DNA of 31,273 nucleotides from Novosphingobium sp. 9U (GCF_902506425.1 NZ_LR732527.1:1-31273), one strand, 5' to 3'. Numbered from the stretch's first letter, positions 22,722 to 31,273 are shown. Program-made: numbers and translations. The notes: a model not told the origin generated them from the letters alone.

Positions 22722-25307
22722 ATGAAGTATTCAAAGATCAGGCTTTTAACCGCGACGGCGTTCTCACTAGGCGCTTGGACGCAGGGTTCGCACGCTCAGG
22801 AGACCTTGCCGCAGACAACCGATCTGGACAACCAGATCGTCGTCACGGGCAGTCGGGGTAAGCCGCGAACCGTAGCGGACTCCGCCGTTCCTATCGACGT
22901 CATCCCGCAGGCAGAGATCGAGGCTATCTCGTTCACCGACACACAAGACGTGATTAAAACGCTGGTCCCGTCCTACGCCGTGGGTCGCAACCCGAACTCA
23001 GACGGCGGCACTTTCGTGCGTCCTGCTACGCTTCGAGGCCTTCCAGGCGATAAGACGCTGCTGCTGGTGAACTCAAAACGACGTCACAAGTCGGCAGTGA
23101 TGACCACGGGCGGCGCGGGCTCACAGGCTGCAGACGCCGCCACGATACCGTCGCTCGCACTCAAGTCCGTCGAAGTGCTGCGAGACGGCGCGGCTGCCCA
23201 ATATGGCTCTGACGCAATCGCGGGCGTTATCAACTTTCTTCTGAAAGATGCAGATCACGGCGGTTCGCTTGTCGTGCAGGGTGGCCAATATTACAAGGGA
23301 GATGGCGAGGACCTGATGGTCTCCGGTAACGTTGGCATGAAGCTGACCAGCAGCGGGTTCCTGAACGCCACGGTCGAATACACCAGGAATGCGCGTACTA
23401 CCCGGTCCAATCAGTTCTGCAACGTGTCCTTCTGCGTCGTGCCGTATGCCGCCGCCAATCCCAGCTACGCCGCGTTGATCGACATAGATGACCCGGTGCA
23501 GCGTTGGGGACAACCCAAGGGTCAAGCGATCCGCGGTTTCGTGAATGCCGGCATCGACCTTGACGACGGATCGCGCATCTACGCCTTCGGCAACTACTCA
23601 CGCTCGAAGTCGACGGGCGACTTCCACTATCGGTATCCCGCCGCCGGGCAGGTGGTGAATGACAATCCCATTCGGCTGCAGGATGGCTCGGTCTTCCGCT
23701 TCAATCAGCTCTTCCCAGCAGGGTTCACGCCGCAATTCTCGGGCAAGGTGACCGACCTCAGCGTGGCGGGTGGCTACCGCGGCGAACTGGGCGGCAGCGA
23801 TGGCCTCAGCTTCGACCTGTCCGGCCGCTACGGCAAGAGCCGCATCGACTACTCGCTCAGCAACACCGTCAACGCATCGATCGGCCCTGACTCGCCCAGG
23901 AAGTTCTCGCCTGGGTCGCTGGTGTCCGACGAACTCTCCGCCAACGCGGATTTCTCCTATGCGCCGGAGACCAGCTTTCTGGCCGAGCAGCTGACGCTCA
24001 GCTTCGGCGGCGAGTTCCGGCGAGAAGGCTACAAGATCATAGCGGGCGACCCCGCCTCCTATGCCGCCGGGCAGTTCGCAAAGCAGGATCCGTTCGACTT
24101 CTGCACCGACACGCACACCCTGCGCGCGAGCGCGCCGCAGAATGCCGGCATCAACTGCGCCAATTACCTCAGCAGCACCGCCGACGGATTTGCAGGGCTC
24201 GATCCTGCATACAACGTGCTGGCCGTCGGCTCGAATGGCTTCCCGGGCTTGTCCCCCACCGCTGCGGGCAGCTTCCACCGCAACAGCTATTCCTTTTACG
24301 GTGAGGCATCGACAGACATCGTAAAGGGCTGGTTCGTCGACGGCGCCGTGCGGTACGAACACTTCGCAGACTTCGGATCGACCGCGAATGTGAAGGCGGC
24401 AACCCGTATCGAGGTTGCCGATGGTGTCGCTCTGCGCGGTTCGATCGGCACTGGATTCCGCGCGCCGACGCCCGGACAGCTGTATTACACCAGCGTTTCC
24501 GTCCGCAACGTGGACGGGAATATCACGCAAGCCGGACTGTTCCCAGCGACCAACCCGGTCTCCGAATACCTCGGCGCCACGCCGCTGAAGCCGGAGAAGT
24601 CCACCAACTTCTCGGCCGGCTTCACCCTCAGCGTCCTGCAAGGCTTCTCACTGACCGCCGATGCCTACCTGATCAAGATCCGTGACCAGGTCTACTCGAC
24701 GTCCGCGATCACGGTGACGCCCGCGATCCGCGACCGCATGATCGCCGCCGGAGTGGTGGGCGCCGAAAGCATTTCCAGCGTCAACTTCTTCCAGAACGCA
24801 TTCGACTCCACCACCAAGGGGTTCGACGTGGTTGGTACCTACAAGCAGAAGTGGGGCAATGGTCAGTCCACCTCGCTGACGGCCAGCTTCAACCTCAACC
24901 GCTATAAGATCGACGATCTGAAGATCCCCAACCTGTTCAACAGCGTGTCGGTGTTCAACTTCGAGAAATTTCAGCCCCGCTGGCGTAGCGTAATCAGCCT
25001 GGTTCACGAGATCGGGCCGTTTGAGGCGCTCGTCCGCGGCAACCTGTACGGCCCGTACAAGGCGCAGATCAACACCGCGCCCGCCTTCCCGATCCAGAGC
25101 TTCGGCACAGAGGCGCTGATCGACGTGGAGGTGAGCTACACCTTTGCAGAGAAGCTGCGGCTCTCGGTGGGCGCGCGCAACGTGTTCGACAACTATCCGG
25201 ACCGCGACAAGATCGGACAAGCCGTCAACGGCGCGATCTACCGTTCGGACTCCGTCGTCGATTGGCAGGGCGGCTTCTACTACGCCCGCGCCGGTTTCTC
25301 GTTCTGA
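22722..25307 (+). CDS. TonB-dependent outer-membrane receptor (second)
   Basis: This 861-residue receptor has a signal peptide ending near GSHAQ and a TonB-box-like NQIVVTGSR. The plug contains TLRGLPGDKTLLLVNSKRRHK and SVEVLRDGAAAQYGSDAIAGVINFLL, typical of the larger proteobacterial receptors. A barrel follows and finishes in the aromatic end ARAGFSF. Paired cysteines at FCNVSFC and FDFC-THTL-NC are in predicted extracellular loops and may form disulfides. It precedes two exported flavoprotein oxidases by 22 bp, so it probably imports their substrate. The substrate is unknown; the Lrp regulator and DadA gene point to an amino acid, peptide or amine derivative. Confidence 0.93.
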   Translation: MKYSKIRLLTATAFSLGAWTQGSHAQETLPQTTDLDNQIVVTGSRGKPRTVADSAVPIDVIPQAEIEAISFTDTQDVIKTLVPSYAVGRNPNSDGGTFVRPATLRGLPGDKTLLLVNSKRRHKSAVMTTGGAGSQAADAATIPSLALKSVEVLRDGAAAQYGSDAIAGVINFLLKDADHGGSLVVQGGQYYKGDGEDLMVSGNVGMKLTSSGFLNATVEYTRNARTTRSNQFCNVSFCVVPYAAANPSYAALIDIDDPVQRWGQPKGQAIRGFVNAGIDLDDGSRIYAFGNYSRSKSTGDFHYRYPAAGQVVNDNPIRLQDGSVFRFNQLFPAGFTPQFSGKVTDLSVAGGYRGELGGSDGLSFDLSGRYGKSRIDYSLSNTVNASIGPDSPRKFSPGSLVSDELSANADFSYAPETSFLAEQLTLSFGGEFRREGYKIIAGDPASYAAGQFAKQDPFDFCTDTHTLRASAPQNAGINCANYLSSTADGFAGLDPAYNVLAVGSNGFPGLSPTAAGSFHRNSYSFYGEASTDIVKGWFVDGAVRYEHFADFGSTANVKAATRIEVADGVALRGSIGTGFRAPTPGQLYYTSVSVRNVDGNITQAGLFPATNPVSEYLGATPLKPEKSTNFSAGFTLSVLQGFSLTADAYLIKIRDQVYSTSAITVTPAIRDRMIAAGVVGAESISSVNFFQNAFDSTTKGFDVVGTYKQKWGNGQSTSLTASFNLNRYKIDDLKIPNLFNSVSVFNFEKFQPRWRSVISLVHEIGPFEALVRGNLYGPYKAQINTAPAFPIQSFGTEALIDVEVSYTFAEKLRLSVGARNVFDNYPDRDKIGQAVNGAIYRSDSVVDWQGGFYYARAGFSF

Positions 25308-25329
25308 TCTCCGGGGGAAGGTACAGCAC

Positions 25330-26592
25330 ATGGTGGATATGGACAGACGAGCCGCGCTGACGGCTCTGGGCACTGCGGCAGCCGCGACCGCCATTGCGCA
25401 AACGGCGCAGGCGGCCACGCGCAAGGCTCCCGCGATCGGAAGGAACCTTCCGGACATCGCGGTGGTCGGGGCCGGCGCCTTCGGGGCCTGGACGGCGCTG
25501 TGCCTGCGCGAGCGGGGCGCAAAGGTCACGCTGATCGACAGCTACGGCGCGGGCAACGCCCGTCAGACTTCGGGTGACGAGACCCGCCAGATCCGTGCCG
25601 CCTATGGCGACCGCGAGATCTACACGCGCTGGGCGATGAAGGCCTTCACCCGCTGGCATGAGCGGCAGGATGAGTTCAAGCGCCGCCTGATCTATGCCAA
25701 CGGTGTCGTCACGCCGCACCAAAAGCCGGAGTCGGTCAAGGCCCAGCTTGCGCTCTTCGACAAGCTGAAGATCCCCTACGAGATGCTGACTGGCGACGAA
25801 CTCGCCAAACGCTGGCCGCAGGGGCGCTATGATGACATCGATGTCGCCATGTTCGAGCCGCGCGCGGGCACGGTGAAGGCGCGAGAGTCCATCATCGCCG
25901 CATCCGAGGTGTTCCGCCAGAAGGGCGGCACCGTGAAGCTCGGCATGGCCAAGCCGGGGGCCTCGACCGGCGGCCGCATTACGGACCTCGCTCTGGCAAG
26001 CGGTGAGCGCCTGAGCACAGGCATGGCGATCTTTGCTTGCGGTCCATGGCTGCCGACGCTGTTCCCCACGTTCATGGACGGCTTCATCTCTCGCCGCCGC
26101 AACGAGGTGTTCTACATCGGCTCTCCGCCGGGTGACGACCGCTACCACGTCGAGCGCTTCCCCAATATGTACCACGGCGATGGCATGGCGGGCGCCGGAT
26201 ACTCGCTGAGCGATGTCGACTACGGCTTCAAGGTGGCACCGTCGGCCGGCGCGAGCATCCCGATGGACCCGGACAGCGGTGAGCGGATCGCCTCCAACTT
26301 CGTCCTCGATTACGCGCTTGAGTTCGTGAAAATGCGCGTGCCCGGCCTTGTCGGGCAGCCGGTGGTGGCAAGCCGCGTCTGCACCATCGAGAGCTCCGAC
26401 AACGGCCACTACATCATCGACACGCACCCCGAGTTCCAGAACGTGTGGATCGCTGGCGGCGGCTCGGGCCACGCTTTTAAGATGGGGCCGCAGACCGGCG
26501 AGTACCTGGCAGACCGGGTCCTCGACATCACCGATCCCGCGGAGGAGAAGGCGCTGTTCTCGCTCGCCTCACACGGGAGGGCCCGGGCTTGA
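25330..26592 (+). CDS. Tat-exported FAD oxidoreductase, sarcosine-oxidase-like (first paralogue)
   Basis: The 420-residue protein starts with a twin-arginine-type signal (DRRAALTALG, then an Ala-rich stretch to AQA). The FAD Rossmann motif VVGAGAFG follows at 45-52. The C-terminal region reads YIIDTHPE...WIAGGGSGHAFKMGP, the pattern of monomeric sarcosine / N-methyltryptophan oxidases. Cys351 in RVCTIESSDNGHYIID aligns with the cysteine that carries covalent FAD in that family. I predict a periplasmic amine or amino-acid oxidase with bound flavin, an unusual site because the characterised relatives are cytoplasmic. GGAAGG precedes the ATG at 25330. Its stop overlaps the TTG start of the next gene. 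Confidence 0.85.
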   Translation: MVDMDRRAALTALGTAAAATAIAQTAQAATRKAPAIGRNLPDIAVVGAGAFGAWTALCLRERGAKVTLIDSYGAGNARQTSGDETRQIRAAYGDREIYTRWAMKAFTRWHERQDEFKRRLIYANGVVTPHQKPESVKAQLALFDKLKIPYEMLTGDELAKRWPQGRYDDIDVAMFEPRAGTVKARESIIAASEVFRQKGGTVKLGMAKPGASTGGRITDLALASGERLSTGMAIFACGPWLPTLFPTFMDGFISRRRNEVFYIGSPPGDDRYHVERFPNMYHGDGMAGAGYSLSDVDYGFKVAPSAGASIPMDPDSGERIASNFVLDYALEFVKMRVPGLVGQPVVASRVCTIESSDNGHYIIDTHPEFQNVWIAGGGSGHAFKMGPQTGEYLADRVLDITDPAEEKALFSLASHGRARA

Positions 26593-27116
26593 GCGCGCGC
26601 GGAACCCTCGTCCGCGTCCTGTGCATGGTCGCGGCTTTCACCTCTACCAACGCGGCCCGAGCGGCCTGCGCCGACGATCCGGATTACCGCCAGATGGACT
26701 TCCTGGTCGGCAGCTGGGACGTCTCCAGCCATGGCGAGAAGACCGCCGAAGTCACCTGGTCCCGCGAGTTGGGCGGATGCGGGCTCCACGAAGTATGGAG
26801 AGCCGCGCCGGGCCGCAGCGGTATGGGCATGATGAGCTACACCCCCCTGCGCGACAGCCTTACCTACTACTGGGTGTCCGAAACCGGCGCGAACAACGTC
26901 TATTCTCAGGCCGAAGCGAGGCCCAACGACCTGACTTTTCTGATCGAGACAAGGCACCCGTCCGGCACGGGCAAGCGCGCACGCCGCTTCCGCCTGGCGC
27001 TGCAGCAGGACGGCACGGTGCTTGAGGACTCGCGCTTCAGCGACAACGGCGCTCCCTACCAACCCGAATTCCAGCTGGTGTGGACGCGCAAACAGGAGAC
27101 CACGACGCATGACTGA
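26589..27116 (+). CDS. Small secreted protein, DUF1579-like
   Basis: This 175-residue product has an N-terminal hydrophobic stretch (LVRVLCMVAAF) ending near AARA, a likely signal peptide. The mature part starts DFLVGSWDVSSHG, an opening seen in DUF1579 / lipocalin-like beta-barrel proteins, and continues with beta-strand-like segments (LTYYWVSE, RRFRLALQQDG). I choose the TTG at 26589 because it overlaps the previous TGA and GGGAGGG lies eight bases upstream; an ATG at 26625 would remove most of the signal. The end overlaps the next gene by eight bases. Lying between two exported oxidases, it may bind their substrate or product in the periplasm. The function is unknown. Confidence 0.72.
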   Translation: MSARGTLVRVLCMVAAFTSTNAARAACADDPDYRQMDFLVGSWDVSSHGEKTAEVTWSRELGGCGLHEVWRAAPGRSGMGMMSYTPLRDSLTYYWVSETGANNVYSQAEARPNDLTFLIETRHPSGTGKRARRFRLALQQDGTVLEDSRFSDNGAPYQPEFQLVWTRKQETTTHD

Positions 27117-28353
27117 CCAAGTCGATCGGCGCAGCCTGATCAAGGGCATGGGCCTGGCCGGCGCCACCGTGGCGATCGCCTCGACGGCGCGCGCCAAGGC
27201 GCCTGCAATCGGCCGCAACCTTCCAGATGTCGTGGTCGTCGGCGCCGGAGCGTTCGGGGGCTGGACCGCGCTGGAGCTGCGCGAACGCGGCGCCAAGGTC
27301 ACCCTGGTAGATCTCTATGGCCCCGGCAACCCGCGCGCCTCGTCAGGCGACGAGAGTCGCCTGATCCGCGCTTCATACGGCGAGCGCGAGATCTACTCGC
27401 GGATGGCGGTCAGAGCCTCGCAGCTGTGGCACCAGCGGCAGGAGGAATTCGGCCGCAGCATGATCTATATCAACGGCAGCCTGCGCCAACTCAAACCCGA
27501 GGCGGTGGCAGCGCAGGAAGTGATCTTCAAGAAGCTTGGCCTGCCCTACGAACTGCTCGGCCCCGACGAGATCAAGTACCGCTGGCCGCAGCTCAACTAC
27601 GACGATGTCCCGCAGCTGTTCTTCGAGGAGAAGTCCGGCATCGTTAAAGCGCGCGAGAGCATGATCGGCGTGTCCGAGATGTTCCAGAAGAAGGGCGGCA
27701 AGATCCGCATCGGCCACGCCAAGCCCGGCACCGCCGGCAGCGGCTCGCTACGCGACGTGGCGGTGGACGGACAAGCTCTGGCCGCCGGGCGCTTCGTCTT
27801 TGCATGCGGGCCGTGGCTGCCAAAGCTGCTACCCTCGCTACTCGGAGACAAGATCCTCACCCCGAGGCGTGAAATGTTCTATGTCGGCATCCCGCCCGAC
27901 GACCGTCGGTACCGCTGGGAGCATTGTCCCAACCTGAGCGATGCCGACACCTACACCGCGGCGGATGTCGACTATGGCATCAAGGTCGCGGGCAAGATGC
28001 CGAACATGAAGGTCGACCCCGATACGCAGGACCGGCTCGTCTCCGCTTTCCAGGGCGAAGCCGTCGAGCGCTATGTCGCCAAGCGTATGCCCGGGCTGAA
28101 GGGACAGCCGATCGTCGCCTCGCGGGTGTGCCAGACCGAGTATAGCGACAATGGCCACTACATCATCGACACGCACCCGGAGTACGCCAACGTGCTGATC
28201 GCCGGTGGTGGGTCCGGGCACGCCTTCAAGATGGGGCCGGCACTCGGTGAGTACGTCGCCGGTCGGGTTCTTGGTGATACGGGTGACCCGCAGGCGGCGG
28301 CGCTCTTCGCGATCGGCGCGCACGGTCCGGCGAACGGCTCGCCAGCAGAGTAA
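27109..28353 (+). CDS. Tat-exported FAD oxidoreductase, sarcosine-oxidase-like (second paralogue)
   Basis: The 414-residue protein is clearly paralogous to the gene at 25330. It shares APAIGRNLPD, VVGAGAFG, LRERGAKVTL, KARES and the C-terminal NGHYIIDTHPE block. The twin-arginine signal is better than in the first copy: DRRSLIKGMGLAGATVAIA. FAD motif 43-50; putative covalent-flavin Cys341 in RVCQTEYSDNGHYIID. The substrate-facing regions differ between copies (e.g. LYGPGNPRAS versus SYGAGNARQT), which suggests related but distinct substrates. The ATG at 27109 lies eight bases inside the preceding gene. Both copies with the small protein between them look like one translational unit. Confidence 0.87.
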   Translation: MTDQVDRRSLIKGMGLAGATVAIASTARAKAPAIGRNLPDVVVVGAGAFGGWTALELRERGAKVTLVDLYGPGNPRASSGDESRLIRASYGEREIYSRMAVRASQLWHQRQEEFGRSMIYINGSLRQLKPEAVAAQEVIFKKLGLPYELLGPDEIKYRWPQLNYDDVPQLFFEEKSGIVKARESMIGVSEMFQKKGGKIRIGHAKPGTAGSGSLRDVAVDGQALAAGRFVFACGPWLPKLLPSLLGDKILTPRREMFYVGIPPDDRRYRWEHCPNLSDADTYTAADVDYGIKVAGKMPNMKVDPDTQDRLVSAFQGEAVERYVAKRMPGLKGQPIVASRVCQTEYSDNGHYIIDTHPEYANVLIAGGGSGHAFKMGPALGEYVAGRVLGDTGDPQAAALFAIGAHGPANGSPAE

Positions 28354-28366
28354 ACTTCCGCCATTG

Positions 28367-28394
28367 AGCCCGCCGAGCCTTGTGCCGGCGGGCT
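28367..28394 (+). terminator. GC-rich hairpin between the second oxidase and dadA-like gene
   Basis: AGCCCGCCG and CGGCGGGCT form a perfect 9-bp stem with a 10-base loop, 13 bp after the oxidase stop and 26 bp before the next start. There is no T-run, so it may be a pausing or mRNA-stability element rather than a terminator. Confidence 0.4.
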
Positions 28395-28420
28395 GATCGG
28401 CGCCCCGAAAGACACAACAC

Positions 28421-29656
28421 ATGGCCAGCATCCTTGTGATCGGCGCCGGCATCACCGGCGTGACCACCGCGTACGCGCTGCTCGAACGGGGCCACACCGT
28501 GATCATCGTCGATCGGCTTCGCTATCCGGCCATGGAGACCTCCTTCGCCAATGGCGGGCAACTCTCCGCTAGCAATGCAGAAGTCTGGAACAGCTGGGGG
28601 ACAGTCGCCAAGGGCCTCAGGTGGATGCTGCGCGCGAACGCCCCGCTCCTGTTCAACCCCAGGCCTAGCTGGCACAAGTACAGCTGGATGGCCGAGTTCT
28701 GCGGCCACATCCTCAACCATCGCCGCCACACGATCGAGACGACGCAGCTCGCGATCGCCGCGCGCGAGCACTTGTTCCGCACTGCGGAGCGCGAAGGTAT
28801 CGAGTTTGACTTGGAGCGTCGCGGTATCCTCCACTTGTACCACAATCGCGCCGCCTTCGATCAGGCGGCGGCCGGCAATGCCTTGCTCCGCGAAGGCGGG
28901 CTTGAACGATACGCGGTGACGAGCGAGGAGATCGCCGCGATCGAGCCGACACTCCACGGTCCTTTCAGCGGCGGCTACTTCACCCCGTCTGACTCGACGG
29001 GCGACATCCACAAGTTCACCCGCGGACTGGCGGCTGCCTGCGAGCGCCGCGGAGCGCGGATTGTCATCGATGCTCAGGTGGAGGACGTCGAGCCCGGCAA
29101 CGGGCATGTGACGACAAAGATCGTGGCTGCTTCGATCGACAGCGAAGCCATTGTGACCGATGCCGTCGTGGTTTGCGCCGGAGTGGCGAGCCGCACGATA
29201 GCGGCCCGCTTGGGCGACCGCATCAACATCTATCCGGTCAAGGGCTACTCGGTTACCGTCTGCCTCGACGATTCCCAAAGCCAGGCAAGCGCGCCCACCG
29301 TCAGCTTGCTAGACGAGGACGCCAAGATTGTTACCAGCCGCCTCGGCCGGAACCGCTTTCGCATTGCCGGCACGGCCGAGTTCAACGGCATGAACAAGGA
29401 CATACGTGCCGACCGCATTGCGCCGCTTACGCGCTGGTGTGAGCGCCTGTTCCCTAACGTTTCCACTTCATCGGTCATACCGTGGACGGGCCTGCGACCC
29501 ATGACCCCGACGATGTTGCCGCATGTGTGCCGCGGCCGTCGGAACGGAGTTTTCTACAACACCGGCCATGGTCATCTTGGCTGGACCCTCTCTGCGGCTA
29601 CAGCCGAACTCGTCGCCGAGCAAGTCGAGCATCATTTCAGAGTGCGCGCTTCGTAA
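28421..29656 (+). CDS. dadA: D-amino-acid dehydrogenase, DadA-like
   Basis: The 411-residue FAD protein has the dinucleotide motif VIGAGITGVTTAYALLERGH from residue 6. It also has the DadA landmark ETSFANGGQLSASNAEVWNS and the C-terminal FYNTGHGHLGWTLS block. These mark the DadA small subunit that oxidises D-amino acids to 2-oxo acids and ammonia, passing electrons to the respiratory chain. It lacks an export signal, so it acts on the cytoplasmic face of the membrane. It follows the exported oxidases by 67 bp, including a GC-rich hairpin. No alanine racemase gene follows, so a role in catabolising externally supplied D- or N-substituted amino acids is likely. Confidence 0.88.
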   Translation: MASILVIGAGITGVTTAYALLERGHTVIIVDRLRYPAMETSFANGGQLSASNAEVWNSWGTVAKGLRWMLRANAPLLFNPRPSWHKYSWMAEFCGHILNHRRHTIETTQLAIAAREHLFRTAEREGIEFDLERRGILHLYHNRAAFDQAAAGNALLREGGLERYAVTSEEIAAIEPTLHGPFSGGYFTPSDSTGDIHKFTRGLAAACERRGARIVIDAQVEDVEPGNGHVTTKIVAASIDSEAIVTDAVVVCAGVASRTIAARLGDRINIYPVKGYSVTVCLDDSQSQASAPTVSLLDEDAKIVTSRLGRNRFRIAGTAEFNGMNKDIRADRIAPLTRWCERLFPNVSTSSVIPWTGLRPMTPTMLPHVCRGRRNGVFYNTGHGHLGWTLSAATAELVAEQVEHHFRVRAS

Positions 29657-30343
29657 CACTCGAGCCCATAACCCTTCTCTAGGGTTGCCATAGTCGGCTA
29701 TGGCTCACCCCTTTGCAGCTCTTCGCTGCCCAGAACCGCTCCCTGAAAAGCCAGCAGTCCGTGTGTGGGCGCCGATCGGGTCATCTGGATGGAGGCTACG
29801 GATTAATCAGCGGCCGTCTGCGAGCGATCCTGATCTGCAGCAAGCTGCCGGGCGGAAAGCCCTGGGGGATGCCAAACTTGAAGTGGCGTCGTCGGCGGGA
29901 GGCTCGCGTCGTGAAGAATGAGCGCGAAACCCTGCCGGGGAACTTAGCCGGTCGCCATGAGGAGCTTCGGCGGCCCTGCCTTGATGATCAAGCTGTTGCC
30001 GGGCCCTCGCCCGGTCTGAATCGCCAGATCGACAAGCATCGATCGCATCGCCTGCTCCATGTAAAGATCCGGAGTGATTATGTCCGCTTGCCAGTGCCGC
30101 GACAACCATCGTGAGTGTTCGAGGCCGGCGGTAAGACCGCCTTGGAGCGGAGCAAGGGATCGCCGCCCCTACCTGCAACGGCTCAGAGCAGACTCGGAGG
30201 CCGCCGTTCAGAGCACTCTAGCCGCTTCCCAACATCGGCATTCATTGATCGCTCTCAAGGCGTCGGCTTCGCAGCCTCAGATTTGGACCGGCCGACTAGC
30301 AGGCATCGCTGACTTCCGTTCGATGCGGCAATCTCGACCGTTC
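29657..30343. other. Gene-poor region, possible decayed coding remnants
   Basis: No convincing complete gene. A weak stem (AACCCT/AGGGTT, 29670-29686) follows the dadA stop. On the minus strand an open segment covering roughly 29949-30160, reading WQADIITPDLYMEQAMRSML and ending MATG, looks coding-like but has no clear start and an upstream in-frame stop. It may be the tail of a broken gene. I could not identify it. Confidence 0.35.
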
Positions 30344-30601
30344 TTACCAGTCAGTCAGGATCTGCCCATCGACGTCCGCGATCGCGCCCGCCATACGCTT
30401 GGCATCCTCGGCGACCTGATCGTCGTCAAGTTCGCGGCGTAACCAACGCAGCTCGTGGAGCTTGCCGTTGTTGTCCAGTTCGCCGCAGCCGACCCGTTTG
30501 CCAAAGTCGAGTAGCGCACAGTTCGCGCCGGGAACGTGCCGCCGAACGATTTGCTGTACCTGATCAACAACGTGCTCGCCGGATCCTGCAATTTGCGTCA
30601 T
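30344..30601 (-). CDS. Hypothetical small protein
   Basis: The 85-residue reading begins MTQIAGSGEHVVDQVQQIVRR and continues PGANCALLDFGKRVGCGELDNNGKL, then a charged helical C-terminus (LRRELDDDQVAEDAKRMAGAI). Its composition is protein-like: soluble, acidic, few rare residues, amphipathic helices. I do not recognise it. A longer reading from 30712 adds an Arg-rich stretch that looks non-coding. No strong ribosome binding site precedes 30601. It stands alone between the gene-poor region and the IS110 end, so it may be a remnant or passenger gene. Confidence 0.4.
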   Translation of the reverse strand: MTQIAGSGEHVVDQVQQIVRRHVPGANCALLDFGKRVGCGELDNNGKLHELRWLRRELDDDQVAEDAKRMAGAIADVDGQILTDW

Positions 30602-30954
30602 ATTGCCCGCGCCATAATCGTCCTGATAACACGCGCATTCTCGCGCGCGAAGTCGCCCCGATTCGGTTCGACCCATATACGGTCGTTCAGCGGCCCTCGG
30701 GCGCTTCCACAAGCTGCCACTCGTCGTCTAATAGCGGCGTTTGCAAGAGGGCTTTGGAGATGCCGTTGCTGGGAGCATGGTCGTCTTCGCGGTCGGCATG
30801 TGCCGCCGCATGATGGAGCTTCGCGGGTGATCCTTCCAAGGTTCATCACGCACTGATGGGCTCAAAGCCTTGTGCAACGAACGGCGCGGAATGGATCAGC
30901 CTACGTCCCGGCAGGACGTCTCGTGGCGCCTTGCGACGCTGACGAGCTGGGTAG
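30602..30954. other. Spacer between the small ORF and the IS110 transposase, with a hairpin
   Basis: No gene recognised. ACGTCC-CGGCA-GGACGT at 30903-30919 forms a perfect 6-bp stem with a 5-base loop, 36 bp past the transposase stop. It probably belongs to the non-coding 3' part of the IS element, which must end somewhere in this stretch. I could not find the exact element end. Confidence 0.4.
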
Positions 30955-31273
30955 TCAGGCGGCTGCAGATTTCTCCTTGAAGGGTTCGCCGGTGACCAAG
31001 ATGCTGTGCATGATTACAGCTAGCTTGCGGGCGACGGCGACCGCAGCACGCTTGAAGCCTAAGCGCTCTCTCAGCTGCAGCCCCCACCTGCGTAAGTCGC
31101 ATTCGGATTTGGTGCGAGTGAGCAGCACCGTCGCGGCTTCGTAGAGCAATCCGCGCAGATGGCTGTCCCCACGTCTTGAGATGTGACCGTCGTAGTCGAT
31201 CTCGCCTGATTGGTAGCGTCTGGTCGTCAGCCCGACGAACGCTCCGACTGACCTTGAATGTTTGAAGTTCGTC
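30955..31273 (-). mobile_element. IS110-family insertion sequence, 3' part of transposase (cut by window edge)
   Basis: The minus strand is open from the right edge to TGA at 30955-30957, about 105 codons. In frame it reads SVGAFVGLTTRRYQSGEIDY, then GHISRRGDSHLRGLLYEAA, then the helical end RAAVAVARKLAVIMHSILV. This is the conserved C-terminal Tnp domain of IS110/IS116/IS902 transposases (VGA-x-x-GLTPRRYQSGE...ISK-x-GD-x-x-LR...LYEAA). The visible part has no stops or frameshifts, so the element may be intact beyond the edge. Its presence beside gene-poor DNA suggests that the catabolic region is bounded or was rearranged by transposition. The start and DEDD domain are outside the window. 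Confidence 0.9.

Noticed and set aside
30598..30849. 83-residue minus-strand frame near the IS110 end
   Set aside because: It is rich in Arg, Pro and Cys without a ribosome binding site or any recognisable pattern.
1..31273. CRISPR arrays, tRNA or rRNA genes
   Set aside because: No regularly spaced direct repeats and no cloverleaf or rRNA-like sequence were noticed by eye on either strand. A tRNA or Rfam scan was not possible.

Overview
The window is high-GC DNA with dense, translationally coupled operons, large TonB-dependent receptors, IclR and Lrp regulators and Tat-exported oxidases. This points to an alphaproteobacterium, most likely a sphingomonad (Sphingomonas, Sphingobium or Novosphingobium type). 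That placement is inferred from gene style, not from a marker gene. The window reads as a catabolic accessory region.

Block 1 (1-9332, minus strand, read from right to left) is an aromatic-degradation run. It holds a small conserved protein, a Rieske oxygenase, an IclR regulator, a VOC-type extradiol dioxygenase, a cupin, an alpha/beta hydrolase, a short-chain dehydrogenase lacking the usual catalytic Tyr and Lys, and a solitary NMT1-like binding protein. After a 125-bp gap come a FucP-type sugar transporter and a Gfo/Idh/MocA oxidoreductase. A flavin reductase cut by the left edge follows. Most junctions in the first eight genes are 4-base overlaps or gaps of a few bases.

Block 2 (9517-11600, plus) diverges from block 1. 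It holds an MFS carboxylate-type transporter whose stop overlaps the start of a stand-alone SIR2-like protein, the most unexpected gene of the window.

Block 3 (11629-20688, minus) is a second long run: TonB receptor, secreted GH3 glycosidase, ThDP-dependent enzyme, NadX-like dehydrogenase, aldehyde dehydrogenase and a second IclR regulator. A canonical SDR (20906-21673) lies just upstream of the receptor. A 15-bp, roughly palindromic motif (GTTYG-N5-CRAAC) recurs with 11-12 of 15 matches before block 1, block 2, the receptor, the SDR and the second IclR gene. It is a good candidate for a shared IclR operator. One model is that a glycosylated aromatic enters by the receptor, GH3 releases the sugar, and the aglycone and sugar are handled by blocks 1 and 3.

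Block 4 (22050-29656) is a separate amine or amino-acid oxidation locus. An Lrp/AsnC regulator diverges from a TonB receptor, two paralogous twin-arginine flavoprotein oxidases enclosing a small secreted protein, and a DadA-like D-amino-acid dehydrogenase. The right end (29657-31273) is gene-poor and finishes in the 3' part of an IS110-family transposase. No tRNA, rRNA or CRISPR array was seen.
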